Shown here: piece by piece, positions 7,483 through 17,373 of the stretch
How the letters are laid out: each line of letters opens with the position of its first letter
How positions within the stretch are numbered: the first letter of the stretch is position 1
NCBI GenBank assembly: GCA_947502635.1
Contig: CANNAN010000004.1
Coordinates: forward strand, 186,001 to 250,000
Direction of reading: 5' to 3'
DNA length: 64,000 bases
DNA from: an uncultured Flavobacteriaceae bacterium
GTDB lineage: Bacteria; Bacteroidota; Bacteroidia; Flavobacteriales; Flavobacteriaceae
The notes under the pieces: model-generated
Databases searched by the model: none
What the model was told of the DNA's origin: nothing
Seen by the model: only the letters and a program-made list of their open reading frames with translations
Translations under genes and position numbers: made by a program

Positions 7483-8793
7483 TTAACTGAGGTTACTTTT
7501 GTAATAATTATTTATGGTAGCCTTTCTTTTTCCAGATGCCAGTAAAGGGATTTCTTCTACATAATTGATTTTTATTTCTGCATCTTCACCTAAATATCCT
7601 TTGAATTCATTAATCACATCAATTTCTTGATTAAATTCATTTGTGACGTTTAATTTTAATGTATAACTTTTTTTCGATTCTTGAATGAGCTGTCCTTGGA
7701 TAACCCCTATATACTCTACTACATTAATAATTATAAAAGAGGAAACAATTTCTCCTTCAGTATTATATATTACATCTGTTTTTCTTCCTTCTACACTTTT
7801 AAAAACAGGTGGGCTAACAGTGTAATCAATAATACCTAAGTCACCTGTATCATAGCGTATTAAAGGGGTCGCATAATTATATAAATCTGTAACAACAATT
7901 CTACCAGTTTCATCTTTCTCTGCTAATGTATCTTCATCTAGTTTAAAAATTTCAACATAATAACTTGCCCAATTTATTGTGAAGCTTTCGCTTTTTATTT
8001 TTTGCTGAGCAATAATGCCATTTTCATTGTTTGAATACCTAGAAACCACATGTGCATTAAAATATTTACACATAGACTCTTTGGTGTATTTGTTGAGACT
8101 TTCAGACATAGCTATAATTGATTTTACATAGCTGTTTATGGGTTTAGATTTAGTTTTGTCAAGATGCTTGCATATTAATTCATACCCTGAAGCATATCCT
8201 AGCCACCCTTTAGCAGATTTATCTTTTTTAATTTTGTTTATAATACTATCTATATATTGATCACTTAGATTAACAACTTCTAGTTCTTCAATATTTTGTA
8301 TAAATTTTGTTATAGGTGATTTTTTATAATAGTCATTCCAATTTCTTAGATATAAAAGTTTGTAACCTATTTTAAAACCAGCTAATTTTCCAAAATAAAT
8401 AGAATCTGCTGTATTTCGGACAATTTTGTTTTTGTCTTGATTTACCTTTAAAGCTAAACCAGTTGACCCACTTGTTGAAACTATTTTTGTTTTTTTATCC
8501 GTGTAGTTTTGAGCTTCGAATTCTTTACTACGCGTCCTTAAAAGATTCTTGTTAATTATAGGGAAATCTTCTATGTTTTTATAATTTTTATAAAAAGTGG
8601 TCGATTTATTAGCATGATTCAATAAGTCTACTAAACTTTTTTCTCTGAGATCTTTTGATTTGGATTCGGAAAAATTTTCTAAAATATATGAAATATCCTT
8701 ATAATGACGCTTTATTTTTGATCCTTTGATCATATCCAAAAGCCAAAAAAATGTAAATCTTAGATATTCTAAGCACGATGTTAATAGCTTCAT
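7483..8793 (-). CDS. CapK/PaaK-like AMP-forming ligase (first copy)
   Basis: A 436-residue member of the phenylacetate-CoA ligase (PaaK/CapK) branch of adenylating enzymes found in capsule loci. It shows the phosphate-binding loop VSTSGSTGLALKVN, the RYSNNENG motif and RYDTGDLGIID, plus the C-terminal GKRKATINN-type end. PaaK activates aryl acids with CoA. Capsule homologues (CapK) are of unknown substrate but are assumed to activate an acid for polymer modification. It lies 45 nt downstream of an SGNH gene whose MBOAT partner follows upstream, suggesting it may supply their acyl group. A second copy lies at 30192. Confidence 0.8.
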   Translation of the reverse strand: MKLLTSCLEYLRFTFFWLLDMIKGSKIKRHYKDISYILENFSESKSKDLREKSLVDLLNHANKSTTFYKNYKNIEDFPIINKNLLRTRSKEFEAQNYTDKKTKIVSTSGSTGLALKVNQDKNKIVRNTADSIYFGKLAGFKIGYKLLYLRNWNDYYKKSPITKFIQNIEELEVVNLSDQYIDSIINKIKKDKSAKGWLGYASGYELICKHLDKTKSKPINSYVKSIIAMSESLNKYTKESMCKYFNAHVVSRYSNNENGIIAQQKIKSESFTINWASYYVEIFKLDEDTLAEKDETGRIVVTDLYNYATPLIRYDTGDLGIIDYTVSPPVFKSVEGRKTDVIYNTEGEIVSSFIIINVVEYIGVIQGQLIQESKKSYTLKLNVTNEFNQEIDVINEFKGYLGEDAEIKINYVEEIPLLASGKRKATINNYYKSNLS

Positions 8794-8838
8794 TTTAATT
8801 TTAATTTCTTGAGCATTTTTAATAATGATTTATAAGTC

Positions 8839-9783
8839 TTAAATTTTCATGCTTGAGCTAATGAAATGGGCTAGTTCACCTGTAAATAACCTTGCGCCAT
8901 CGTCGTTTAGGTGAGATGGGTCATGAAATAATTCAAACTGATTAGTATATTTTGGAGTATTTAAAAAGTCTAAAAACGGGATTTCTTCAGAATCGGCAAT
9001 TTCTTTTATTCTATTCAATGATTCGTTATTAGAAACATTTCTTTCAATTAGATTTGGAGAGGTAACAAATAGAAGCTTTGCATTGTTTCGTTTTGCTTCA
9101 GAAATAAAATCTTTTAAAGCCCTCACAAAATAATCATCAATTTCTTCAATAAACTCTTTTTCTGAATGATTCTTTTCATGAATAGCTACTTTTTCAGGTG
9201 TCATTTTATCATCCAATGGGCGATACCCTTTGTAATCAATTTGTGGTGACAAATAATATCTTAAAGCATGAATGAGTGTGGAGTTTTTTTGGTAGGACTT
9301 AAAAAACAACTTAAAATCTATTAAGCTGGAATTTATACCCAATATAGGTCTTAATTCATGTTTGAAATCTTCGTAATAGGGGTGTAAATCACTAAGTCTA
9401 TCGTGAGCTTTGCTAGATTTATAAAGAAAATTTTCATCGATGTTTAATACTAGTAATTTAGGTTGTGTCCTTTTTAAAATCATTTTCAGCAAGGCGGTAT
9501 GATAAAGTAGTTGCTGCCCTTCTGCACCTGCGTTATAGCATGTTTTTGAAAGTTCTTTTTCTATAACATCTGGTACATAGTGTCTATGTGCATGCGAGCT
9601 ACCAAATATTAAAATATCTTCTTTGGCTTCGTATATAGAGTAAGTAGATCTGTGAAACTTTCCTGTTTTTTGATTTACAAATATTTGATTAGATATAAAT
9701 CCTAAGCAAAAATCTACAACTAATAGTAATATTGTGAATTTTATAATCTTGATTCCTGTTAATTTAAATTCAGATTTTCTCAT
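8839..9783 (-). CDS. SGNH-fold O-acyltransferase/esterase partner of MBOAT (pair 1)
   Basis: A 314-residue protein with one N-terminal membrane anchor (residues about 12-32) and the rest predicted periplasmic. The block-I serine is in FGSSHAH (S63) and the block-V pair is D288-P-S-H291, giving the Ser/Asp/His triad of the DltD/AlgJ/PatB type. Such proteins take an acyl group from an MBOAT and pass it to a polysaccharide hydroxyl. The gene follows its MBOAT by 3 nt. The paired arrangement occurs five times in this window. The acyl group is unknown. Confidence 0.8.
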   Translation of the reverse strand: MRKSEFKLTGIKIIKFTILLLVVDFCLGFISNQIFVNQKTGKFHRSTYSIYEAKEDILIFGSSHAHRHYVPDVIEKELSKTCYNAGAEGQQLLYHTALLKMILKRTQPKLLVLNIDENFLYKSSKAHDRLSDLHPYYEDFKHELRPILGINSSLIDFKLFFKSYQKNSTLIHALRYYLSPQIDYKGYRPLDDKMTPEKVAIHEKNHSEKEFIEEIDDYFVRALKDFISEAKRNNAKLLFVTSPNLIERNVSNNESLNRIKEIADSEEIPFLDFLNTPKYTNQFELFHDPSHLNDDGARLFTGELAHFISSSMKI

Positions 9784-9786
9784 GTT

Positions 9787-11196
9787 TTAAAATTGAAAAT
9801 AAATAAATTGACTTTCCCCAAAAACGCCTAAGTAAAGAATAACAAATATTAATATAGAATATCCTAATATACGGACAAATTCAGATTTATTTTTTGAAAT
9901 AGAAAAAAGAGAATCGAAGAATTCTTTTTTAAGCTCTACAGCTACAAGTATTATAATGGCTATTGTAGCATAAATTGATGCGGTGATATCGTCGCCGCTA
10001 CCTATGTACAAATGCCCTGGAGCTGTGAAAATTTTATTTATAATATAATACGCATTATCTAATGTGTTTGCTCTAAAAAATATCCACGCAAAATTTATTA
10101 GTATAAATGTAATTATAATATGTATTACACTGGTTCTTTTGTATTTAAATATAAGTGCTTCAATAATTAAATAAACACCATTTAGAGCACCCCAAATCAC
10201 AAAAGTCCAGTTGGCACCATGCCATAATCCACTTATTAAAAATGTAATAAATAGATTAAACATCCAACGTGGTTTTTTAACTCGATTCCCTCCTAAGGGA
10301 ATGTAAACATAATCTTTAAACCAAGTTGATAAAGATATATGCCACCTGCTCCAAAATTCACTGATGGATGCTGCAAAATAAGGACGATTAAAGTTTGTTA
10401 TTAAAGTTAAACCGAACATTTTAGCTATACCAATTGCTATTAAGGAATACCCTGCAAAATCTCCATAAATTTGAAATGAAAATAATACAGTAGCAGCTAT
10501 AAAACTCAACCCATCATGGTTTTCTACATTATTATAAACAGCATTAACATAAATGGCTGCTCTATCTGCAACGACTAGTTTTAAAAAAAAGCCCCAAATC
10601 ATTAGTTTTACCCCCGTAGAAATTGCTTTATATGTAAACTCTCTGGATTTCAATATTTGAGGTAGTAAATTTGATGCTCTTTCTATAGGGCCAGCTACCA
10701 ATTGAGGAAAGAACGACACAAATGCAGCAAAGCCAATAAAATTGTTAGTTGGGGTTAACTTACCTTTGTAGATGTCTATAGAATAAGATAATGTTTGAAA
10801 TGTATAAAAAGAAATACCTACGGGTAAAATTATGTTTAATGCCCAAGTATTTTCTATAGAAAAGCCTAATGTAGAAACAGAACTCACCCAGGATTCTATG
10901 AAAAAATTATAATATTTAAAAAAGCCTAAAAGTCCTAGGTTAAATAGAATACTAAGTAAAAACCATTTCTTTTTGGTTGATTTATTATGAGATTTAAATA
11001 TTTGCAAGCCAACAAAATAATCAATTATGGTACTAGCTGCTATTAATGCCAAAAAGCGGTAATCCCACCATCCATAAAACAGATAGCTACTAATTAAAAG
11101 TAGTATATTTTGTGCTTTTAAATTTTTGTATAGTAACCAGTATAGTGAAAACACTATTGGTAAAAAGATTAAAAAATCTATTGAGTTAAAAAGCAT
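9787..11196 (-). CDS. MBOAT family O-acyltransferase, AlgI/DltB-like (pair 1)
   Basis: A 469-residue polytopic membrane protein with about 11 hydrophobic segments. MBOAT signatures are FWSRWHISLSTWFKDY (H286) and LWHGANWTFVIWG (H326, the conserved histidine). Also present are the family blocks LLISSYLFYGWWD, FFPQLVAGPIERASNL and PVGISFYTFQTLSYSIDIY. It moves acyl groups across or within the inner membrane for transfer to polysaccharide. The C-terminus is FIYFQF. Related C-terminal Tyr motifs have been reported to carry the acyl group to the extracytoplasmic SGNH enzyme, encoded here 3 nt downstream. Confidence 0.93.
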   Translation of the reverse strand: MLFNSIDFLIFLPIVFSLYWLLYKNLKAQNILLLISSYLFYGWWDYRFLALIAASTIIDYFVGLQIFKSHNKSTKKKWFLLSILFNLGLLGFFKYYNFFIESWVSSVSTLGFSIENTWALNIILPVGISFYTFQTLSYSIDIYKGKLTPTNNFIGFAAFVSFFPQLVAGPIERASNLLPQILKSREFTYKAISTGVKLMIWGFFLKLVVADRAAIYVNAVYNNVENHDGLSFIAATVLFSFQIYGDFAGYSLIAIGIAKMFGLTLITNFNRPYFAASISEFWSRWHISLSTWFKDYVYIPLGGNRVKKPRWMFNLFITFLISGLWHGANWTFVIWGALNGVYLIIEALIFKYKRTSVIHIIITFILINFAWIFFRANTLDNAYYIINKIFTAPGHLYIGSGDDITASIYATIAIIILVAVELKKEFFDSLFSISKNKSEFVRILGYSILIFVILYLGVFGESQFIYFQF

Positions 11197-11271
11197 TTAT
11201 ATAAAATAGTATTAATTAACTTACGTACAGGTCACTATATTTTGTTTTTGAATCCTTTTGATTAAAGTCTA

Positions 11272-12429
11272 TTAGTTTAAATTTTGATACTCAGTAAGTA
11301 AGGCCTCCCAAACCCTTTTTCGTTCAAACTTAGAAACAATATTAGTTCTGGACAGTAACCCCATTTTTGTAGCTTCTTTTTGATTCGATAATATGTAATT
11401 CATAGACTCATAAATTGCTTCGTCGTCTTTTACAGGAATAATAAGGCCATGTTTTTCATGCTCAATTATTTCGTTACACCCATTAATATTTGTTACTATG
11501 CTAGGTAACTCCATAGCCCCAGATTGCATAACGACATTTGGAAAACCTTCTCGGTAGCTAGGGAATACTAAGGCATTCGATATTGCAAAATATGGTCTAA
11601 CATCATCCACCCAGCCAGTACAAGCAATGTTTTTGTTGTTTTGTATTATTTCCATCGATTTAGGTAAAAGCGGATCTAAATCATTTTCATAAGTCCCGAC
11701 TAATAGTAATTTTACTTTTTCATGTTCTGCATTTATTTTATTAAAAGCTGCCATTAATTCATTGATACCTTTATCTGTAACCAATCTGCCAGTATATACA
11801 AACACAAAATCATCTTCCAAAATATTTAAACTTTTTTTAAGTTCAAGTATTTTAGATTTATCGCTGAAAATTGCTGGGTCAAAATAAGACGTGTCTATGC
11901 CGTTAGTGCTTCCGTTGGCTATAACCTTTAGTTTGTCTTTTTTAGTAAAATTGTTTTCTAATATAATATCTACTAACCCGTAGGAATTTGGATATATTTT
12001 TGTAGCACATTTATAAGTGATTTTTTCAACTAAATTAAGAATGAAGCGTTTAAAGCCTGTCGCTTCAACAAGAGGTAAACCTGCTATCGTATGCAATCTA
12101 TGTGGTACTCTTGCTAGTTTTGCTGCAAGCATAGAAAGCGTTCCTGCTTTTGGTGTATGAGAATGCACAATAAAAGGCTTTTCTTTTTTAAACACTTTAT
12201 ATAATTGCCACATAGCAAAAAGGTCTTTAAAAGGTGTTATTTTTCTTGTCATTTCAACAGCTATAGTTGGAACATCTTCATATTCCGAAACTCTTGCTAA
12301 TGCATTATCTTTTCCTTTTGATGACACTCCTAATATGTCAAAATGATTGGACATAAATCTTAATTGCCCTTGTAGCAAACCACTTAATGATAATGGAACT
12401 GTAGTGACTCTAATAATTTTTTTCTTCAT
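11272..12429 (-). CDS. Glycosyltransferase family 4 (GT-B)
   Basis: A 385-residue GT-B glycosyltransferase, cytoplasmic or peripheral to the inner membrane. The N-terminal acceptor domain contains HSHTPKAGTLSMLAAKLA. The C-terminal donor domain has VFVYTGRLVTDKGINEL and the EX7E-type block YREGFPNVVMQSGAMELP. It is of the sort usually found near initiating PglC-like transferases in Bacteroidetes capsule loci, where it adds the second sugar; that role is inference. It is the only glycosyltransferase in the 21.8-kb leftmost run. A candidate -7 element lies 38 bp before the ATG. Confidence 0.88.
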   Translation of the reverse strand: MKKKIIRVTTVPLSLSGLLQGQLRFMSNHFDILGVSSKGKDNALARVSEYEDVPTIAVEMTRKITPFKDLFAMWQLYKVFKKEKPFIVHSHTPKAGTLSMLAAKLARVPHRLHTIAGLPLVEATGFKRFILNLVEKITYKCATKIYPNSYGLVDIILENNFTKKDKLKVIANGSTNGIDTSYFDPAIFSDKSKILELKKSLNILEDDFVFVYTGRLVTDKGINELMAAFNKINAEHEKVKLLLVGTYENDLDPLLPKSMEIIQNNKNIACTGWVDDVRPYFAISNALVFPSYREGFPNVVMQSGAMELPSIVTNINGCNEIIEHEKHGLIIPVKDDEAIYESMNYILSNQKEATKMGLLSRTNIVSKFERKRVWEALLTEYQNLN

Positions 12430-12466
12430 AAAATCGGTTATATATCAACCTTTAATTGTGCGGTGA

Positions 12467-12474
12467 CAAATATA
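12467..12474 (-). promoter_or_regulatory. Candidate -7 promoter element before the GT4 gene
   Basis: TATATTTG on the minus strand matches TAnnTTTG and lies 38 bp upstream of the ATG at 12429, within a 152-bp gap after the GNAT array. I find no TTG at the expected -33 distance, so support is partial. Confidence 0.35.
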
Positions 12475-12581
12475 TAAAAGTAATTAGTTTTCATTTGCTT
12501 TTCTCTTTCTATTACTGAGTTTTAGGATAAACAGCTTACAGATTAGAAATTATTTTATAATGCAAAGGTCAAAAATAAAAA

Positions 12582-13769
12582 TCAAGCATTAAATATAACT
12601 TTTTGGTAACTATTTACTCCCTTGATCAAAAATGAATGTTCATCATTGTATTTATATATTTTTATATCATTTATATGACTTGTTGTAGTATATAAAAAAC
12701 TATATATATACTTATTTAAAAAACGATATTCATCAGTGCTATACTGCTGTATTTCTTTTATATTAACACTCTTTAAATCATTAATTACTTTAATTTCTGA
12801 TAGCATAATATTACTTTGCTTGTCTTGCTTCTTTGTAAGGTATCTATTAATTTTTGGATAAATTTCATTTAACCTTTTAGATTTCAGATATTCTTTAAAT
12901 TGGATTTTCATTACAATCAATTGTGCTTTATATTTTGATTGAACAGAGGAACTTTTGTAAATCACATAGTGGTTGTATCTATAAATATTATTGCTCCATC
13001 TTCTTTTGTAATCCATGCCGCCAACACCCATTTCAAAAAGCTTATAGCCGTTATTGGCACACCACTCTATTTGTTTATATATTTCGACATGACCTAATCC
13101 AAACTTTGAATAATCAATATTAAATGATGAGATATAACTGAATAAGATTTTATCAAAATGATAATTTAATGAAATTTCTATAGGCTCATCTTCATTATAA
13201 ATAACAAATAATGAGGCTTCTTTGTTTAGGATTTTTTGATAAGTACTTTCTACTAAAACCTGCCATTCAAACAGGTTTTTATGTGTTTCATTCCGTTCTT
13301 TAAATCTATCAATAATCATCGTGTACAATGACTGCATGATAAAGTTGTAGTCTGCTGAAGAAATGTCCCCATAAAACATTCTATATCTCACATTGAAGCA
13401 AGATTCCAGGCGTTTGATATACCTTTTTAGAATATTTCTCTTTTTAGAATTAAATTGACGCTGCATATAAGTATCAATAGAATCGGAAGTATTGAGTAAT
13501 ATCGAATAGCCCCAGTTGTGCTGTGGTATTATTTTACTTTTAAATGTGGTGTCTCTTAAATTTAACTTGAAATATTCTGGAACTAATCTGAATGTAAATA
13601 TGCTGTTTTTTAAAACCTCTGAGTTTTTATTTAAAATATGTAGTCCAAAATATTCAATACTTTTATAAAGACGGTTTATCTCTTGTGTTCTGAATAGAAG
13701 AGGAAAGATTGCTATTTTATTTTTTTTTCTCATTGAATTTTTCAAACTAAAAATTAATTTAATCTGCAA
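12582..13769 (-). CDS. GNAT-fold (CelD/BcsL-like) acyltransferase, array member 1
   Basis: 395 residues, soluble. The central region has the array core: KRNILKRYIKRLESCFNV followed by RMFYGDI, then ASLFVIYNEDEPIEISLN, then FNIDYSKFGLGHVEIYKQIEWC and FEMGVGGMDYKRRW. The last blocks match the CelD/BcsL (Acetyltransf_6) signature of the second half of a FemAB-like GNAT fold. The last 70 residues form an extra domain (YRFLNKYIYSFLYTTTSHIN...IYKY...FLIKG) shared with members 2-4. It overlaps member 2 by 11 bp. It probably transfers an acyl or aminoacyl group to a sugar or lipid-linked saccharide; no substrate can be assigned. Confidence 0.78.
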   Translation of the reverse strand: MQIKLIFSLKNSMRKKNKIAIFPLLFRTQEINRLYKSIEYFGLHILNKNSEVLKNSIFTFRLVPEYFKLNLRDTTFKSKIIPQHNWGYSILLNTSDSIDTYMQRQFNSKKRNILKRYIKRLESCFNVRYRMFYGDISSADYNFIMQSLYTMIIDRFKERNETHKNLFEWQVLVESTYQKILNKEASLFVIYNEDEPIEISLNYHFDKILFSYISSFNIDYSKFGLGHVEIYKQIEWCANNGYKLFEMGVGGMDYKRRWSNNIYRYNHYVIYKSSSVQSKYKAQLIVMKIQFKEYLKSKRLNEIYPKINRYLTKKQDKQSNIMLSEIKVINDLKSVNIKEIQQYSTDEYRFLNKYIYSFLYTTTSHINDIKIYKYNDEHSFLIKGVNSYQKVIFNA

Positions 13770-14967
13770 TTAGTATTTTTTGTGTTCTTTTTAAACCTTT
13801 AAAATAAAAAGTTTCTTTATTATCTAATTCCTTGTATATGCTAACGTTGTTTACTAATTCTTGACTTTTATGCAAAAAATAGTTTAATGGTTTTATTAAA
13901 AATGAGTATTCATCTTTGCTAAGATCAATTGTATCTAAGTTTTCAAGTTTTGGTATTTCAGAAGTTGTATTATCTATATTAAACCTTATTTCTTTTGTTG
14001 GTTTACTTTTAGCTTTAATTAGTCTGTATTTATATTTTACATATTTACCATACCATAAATGTATGCTTGTTTTTTTTAGAATTTGAATGACCCCAAATCG
14101 GATTTTCAATTTTATTATTTTAAGATATGCTATTATTGAAGCTCGCAATGATTTCGAATCATATAAAACGTGCTCATTATACATATAATTTTCATTAACA
14201 TATTTTCGTTTATGTAGAAAGTCACCTCGCCCCATATCAAACAATTTGAAACTATTTTGAAAAGCCCATTCCAGATGATTTACCATGTTAATATGACCTA
14301 AATTAAACATTTGATAGTCAGTGTCGTAACAGCTGTTCCAGTGAAAAATAGTATCACCGTCTATAAAGTTTAAAGTGATATTAATGGGTTTGTTATTATG
14401 ATAGATAGCAAATATGCATGCTTTTTTATCTAATATTAATGGATACATCATGTCTTGATATAATTCCAGATATGGTAGTTCGAAATTAAATTCTTCTTTT
14501 TGAGCAAATCGTTGCTCAGTCATTGAGAATAGGTATTTAAAAAGAAGAAGGTATTCGTGTTCTAATATATCTCCATAGAATATTTTGTATTCTGGGGCTA
14601 TGCATAGATCTAATCGTTTTCTGTACCTTTTTAACTGAGACTTTCTGGGTCTGCCTAGTTTATTGTTTAAATAATCTTCTAAGTCTTTAAAAGCTGTTAA
14701 GTTTATTAAATAGCCCGTATATAACAAAGTTGTTAATAGTTTTAAATGTTTATCGGTATTAATAAGTTGGGGTGAAAAATAATCAGGAATATCGCTAATA
14801 CTATATGTTGTATGATTAATTCTAAAATTGGAATTAGAATTTGTTCTGTAAACAACATGGTTTGTAATTGAATTGGTTATTTTTTTATAAAAAGGAGGGA
14901 AGCCCTTATTTTTAAAGAATAGGTCTAAAAAAAAACTAACATTACTATGTTTTTTATTCATTTCCAT
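13759..14967 (-). CDS. GNAT-fold (CelD/BcsL-like) acyltransferase, array member 2
   Basis: 402 residues, the longest of the array. The N-terminal block FFKNKGFPPFYKKITNSI and DIPDYFSPQ is shared in looser form with members 3-6. The core has KSQLKRYRKRLDLC, YKIFYGDI, KKACIFAIYHNNKPINITLN, YDTDYQMFNLGHINMVNHLE and FDMGRGDFLHKR. In the last motif the usual YK is HK. The C-terminal 70-residue domain is present (YSFLIKPLNYFLHKSQELVN). It is 15 nt from member 3 and overlaps member 1, so it is co-transcribed. Function as for the family: acyl or aminoacyl transfer, substrate unknown. Confidence 0.76.
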   Translation of the reverse strand: MEMNKKHSNVSFFLDLFFKNKGFPPFYKKITNSITNHVVYRTNSNSNFRINHTTYSISDIPDYFSPQLINTDKHLKLLTTLLYTGYLINLTAFKDLEDYLNNKLGRPRKSQLKRYRKRLDLCIAPEYKIFYGDILEHEYLLLFKYLFSMTEQRFAQKEEFNFELPYLELYQDMMYPLILDKKACIFAIYHNNKPINITLNFIDGDTIFHWNSCYDTDYQMFNLGHINMVNHLEWAFQNSFKLFDMGRGDFLHKRKYVNENYMYNEHVLYDSKSLRASIIAYLKIIKLKIRFGVIQILKKTSIHLWYGKYVKYKYRLIKAKSKPTKEIRFNIDNTTSEIPKLENLDTIDLSKDEYSFLIKPLNYFLHKSQELVNNVSIYKELDNKETFYFKGLKRTQKILIAD

Positions 14968-14982
14968 TTATAAAAAAATAAT

Positions 14983-16164
14983 TTATTCATTTTTATCTAT
15001 TGTTATTAGTTGTTTTTTGTTTTTTGACTTTATTAAAAACTGATTTTCTGAATCATTAAACTTATACACAATTACATGATTGATAGATTGTTTAGATATA
15101 AACAAAAAATCGTATAAAGCCTTTCTTAAAAAAGCATAGTCATTAATTTTTTCAATAAGTATTGGAGTGATATTTTTTATTTCATTTTCATTAATATTAG
15201 ATACAACCGTTGTTGGTTTATCATTAATACGTCCTATTTTAAATGTTTTTTTGTTAATCTTTTTATATGCAAGATATAGTTTTGAATTTTTAATGATTGT
15301 ATAGCATTTATATTTAATACGTTCCTTTATATAAGTTAATTTACCAATAAAAGAGGTTTTAATTGAATTTGGGTTGTAAACTATATGATTGTAATAATGA
15401 TGTGATTTTGTTGCCCACTTTTTCTTATAGTAATCATATCCTTTTAAAAGATCATAAGTTTCAAAGTTATTATCAAAACACCAAGCTATATTTTTTAGCA
15501 TATCTATTGATCCTAAATGAAATTTTGAATAATCGATATCATAACCACTAATAATGTAAAAACCTAGTTTTTCTTTGTTCATATTTATTCGAATACTAAT
15601 CGGGTTATCATTATCATATATAACAAATAAACTGGCTTTTTTATTAAGTATTAAATCATATACAATACCATGAAATTCATCCAGATATTGTAATTCATAG
15701 TTAACTTCTTGTTTTTGGTTAAATCGTTTTATTAATAAATCCTTTAAAACAATAAAAAGGCGGTCATATTCTTGTTTAGGAATGGCACCATAGTAACAAG
15801 TATACTTGATGTTGAAGCAGGTTTCCAACCTGTTTTGATAGCGTCTTAAGTTTGACCTGCTTTTAGCACTAAAATTTTGTTTTAAATAATCGGAAAAGCT
15901 TTTAAATGATTTAAGTTCTACTAAATGTCCTTTTAAAGTCTTTACTTTAGCTAGGATCATTTTTTCTTCTGATTCTTTAATATTAACATGTAAATAATCA
16001 GGAATATCTTTTATTAGAAATATTAGCTTATTTATATTCAGGGTTTTATTAGTTTCTAATTTATAATTAAAACCCTCATTGTCTGTAATTGAATAATAGA
16101 TAGGAGGAAGGTTGTTTTCTGCTAAAAAAGCTTTTAAAAATGTTATGTTTTTAATGATCCCCAT
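14983..16164 (-). CDS. GNAT-fold (CelD/BcsL-like) acyltransferase, array member 3
   Basis: 393 residues. N-terminal LAENNLPPIYYSITDN and DIPDYLHVN; core RSNLRRYQNRLETCFNI, YTCYYGAI, KKASLFVIYDNDNPISIRIN, YDIDYSKFHLGSIDMLKNIAWC and YDLLKGYDYYKKKW. The C-terminal extra domain is present (YAFLRKALYDFLFISKQSIN). The conserved RYxxRLExCFNI segment marks the start of the catalytic half. No membrane segment or signal peptide, so it acts in the cytoplasm, before export of the repeat unit. It is 14 nt upstream of member 2's neighbour boundary and 14 nt downstream of member 4. Confidence 0.77.
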   Translation of the reverse strand: MGIIKNITFLKAFLAENNLPPIYYSITDNEGFNYKLETNKTLNINKLIFLIKDIPDYLHVNIKESEEKMILAKVKTLKGHLVELKSFKSFSDYLKQNFSAKSRSNLRRYQNRLETCFNIKYTCYYGAIPKQEYDRLFIVLKDLLIKRFNQKQEVNYELQYLDEFHGIVYDLILNKKASLFVIYDNDNPISIRINMNKEKLGFYIISGYDIDYSKFHLGSIDMLKNIAWCFDNNFETYDLLKGYDYYKKKWATKSHHYYNHIVYNPNSIKTSFIGKLTYIKERIKYKCYTIIKNSKLYLAYKKINKKTFKIGRINDKPTTVVSNINENEIKNITPILIEKINDYAFLRKALYDFLFISKQSINHVIVYKFNDSENQFLIKSKNKKQLITIDKNE

Positions 16165-16178
16165 AAAACTTACCAGAC

Positions 16179-17369
16179 TTATTGAAAAGTTATTTTAAAT
16201 ATATTGTTTTTCCCCTTTATAAGGTAAGTGCTTTTTTTATTTTGAAATTTAAAGACCTCAATTGTATTTATTGATTCTTGGGTGGTATATAAAAAATAGT
16301 ATACTGGTCTTTTTAAATAATAGAATGATTTATTATTGATATCAACATTGATCAGATCTTCAGACGAATCTATTAATTTTAGTTTTTCAACAACTACTTT
16401 TTTTGAATCGGTATCTATTTTCCCCAATTCTCTATTTCTATATTTATATTTTAAAAAATTATGATATAGTACATTAAAATGCAGCTTCTTTAAAAAACGA
16501 ACCAATGCATAAAAAACGCGTGTTCTAGTGACTATTATATTTGCAGAAAGCCTTGTTAAAATTGATTTCGAATTATAAAGAACATGTTTTTGGAAATCAT
16601 ATTGCGTGTCAATTAATTTGGTCTTATAAGGGTAGTTTCCTTTAAGTAAATCAAAAATTTCAATATTGTTGTTAAAGCACCAATCGAGCTGTTTTATAAA
16701 ATCTGTAAAACCAATATAGAATTTTGAATAATCAATATCATAGGTTCTAATATAACCATAAATCGTTTTATCTCTTACCAAATTTAGGCAAATGCTAATA
16801 GGTTTTGTATTATTATAAATCACAAATAGTGCTGCTTCTTCACTATTTATGAGGGGGTAAGCAATTTCATAGTAAGTATCCCACCGAGACAAATCATAAT
16901 TCTGTATTTTTTTTTCTAAAAACCGATTTTTAATCATTTTATGAAATGCTTCAAAAAGAGCGTCATATTCGCTTCTTGAAATGGCTCCAAAAAAACTCTT
17001 ATACTCAATATTGAAACATGTTTCCAACCTTCGCTGGTAGGTTCTGAATTTCGATCTTCTGCCAGAACTAAATTTATGCTTTAAATAATCGTCTGAATTA
17101 TCATAATTTTTAAGTAAAATTAATGACCCTTTATATGTATTTATACTTTTTAATTTCCAACTTGTATTTGTAATAGATCCTTTTAAATAACTGGGAAAAT
17201 CATAAATACAGTATAAAAATTTTTTGTCTTCAAGTATGGGTTTGATATTTTTATAAATAGTTGTTCCAGAAATGCTATTTACAATAGTATTGTAAACAGG
17301 TAAAGCTACTTTTTTCTCTAAAAAAGTACTTAAAACGTCTAGGTTTTCTGGTCGTATTCTTTTTAGCAT
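16179..17369 (-). CDS. GNAT-fold (CelD/BcsL-like) acyltransferase, array member 4
   Basis: 396 residues. N-terminal FLEKKVALPVYNTIVNSI and DFPSYLKGS; core RSKFRTYQRRLETCFNI, YKSFFGAI, EEAALFVIYNNTKPISICLN, YDIDYSKFYIGFTDFIKQLDWC and FDLLKGNYPYKTK. The final motif lacks the usual Trp after YK. The C-terminal domain is present (FYYLKRPVYYFLYTTQESIN), closest in wording to that of member 1. It is 4 nt downstream of member 5, the tightest spacing in the array. The enzyme class is supported; the acceptor is not. Confidence 0.77.
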   Translation of the reverse strand: MLKRIRPENLDVLSTFLEKKVALPVYNTIVNSISGTTIYKNIKPILEDKKFLYCIYDFPSYLKGSITNTSWKLKSINTYKGSLILLKNYDNSDDYLKHKFSSGRRSKFRTYQRRLETCFNIEYKSFFGAISRSEYDALFEAFHKMIKNRFLEKKIQNYDLSRWDTYYEIAYPLINSEEAALFVIYNNTKPISICLNLVRDKTIYGYIRTYDIDYSKFYIGFTDFIKQLDWCFNNNIEIFDLLKGNYPYKTKLIDTQYDFQKHVLYNSKSILTRLSANIIVTRTRVFYALVRFLKKLHFNVLYHNFLKYKYRNRELGKIDTDSKKVVVEKLKLIDSSEDLINVDINNKSFYYLKRPVYYFLYTTQESINTIEVFKFQNKKSTYLIKGKNNIFKITFQ

Positions 17370-17373
17370 GCTA

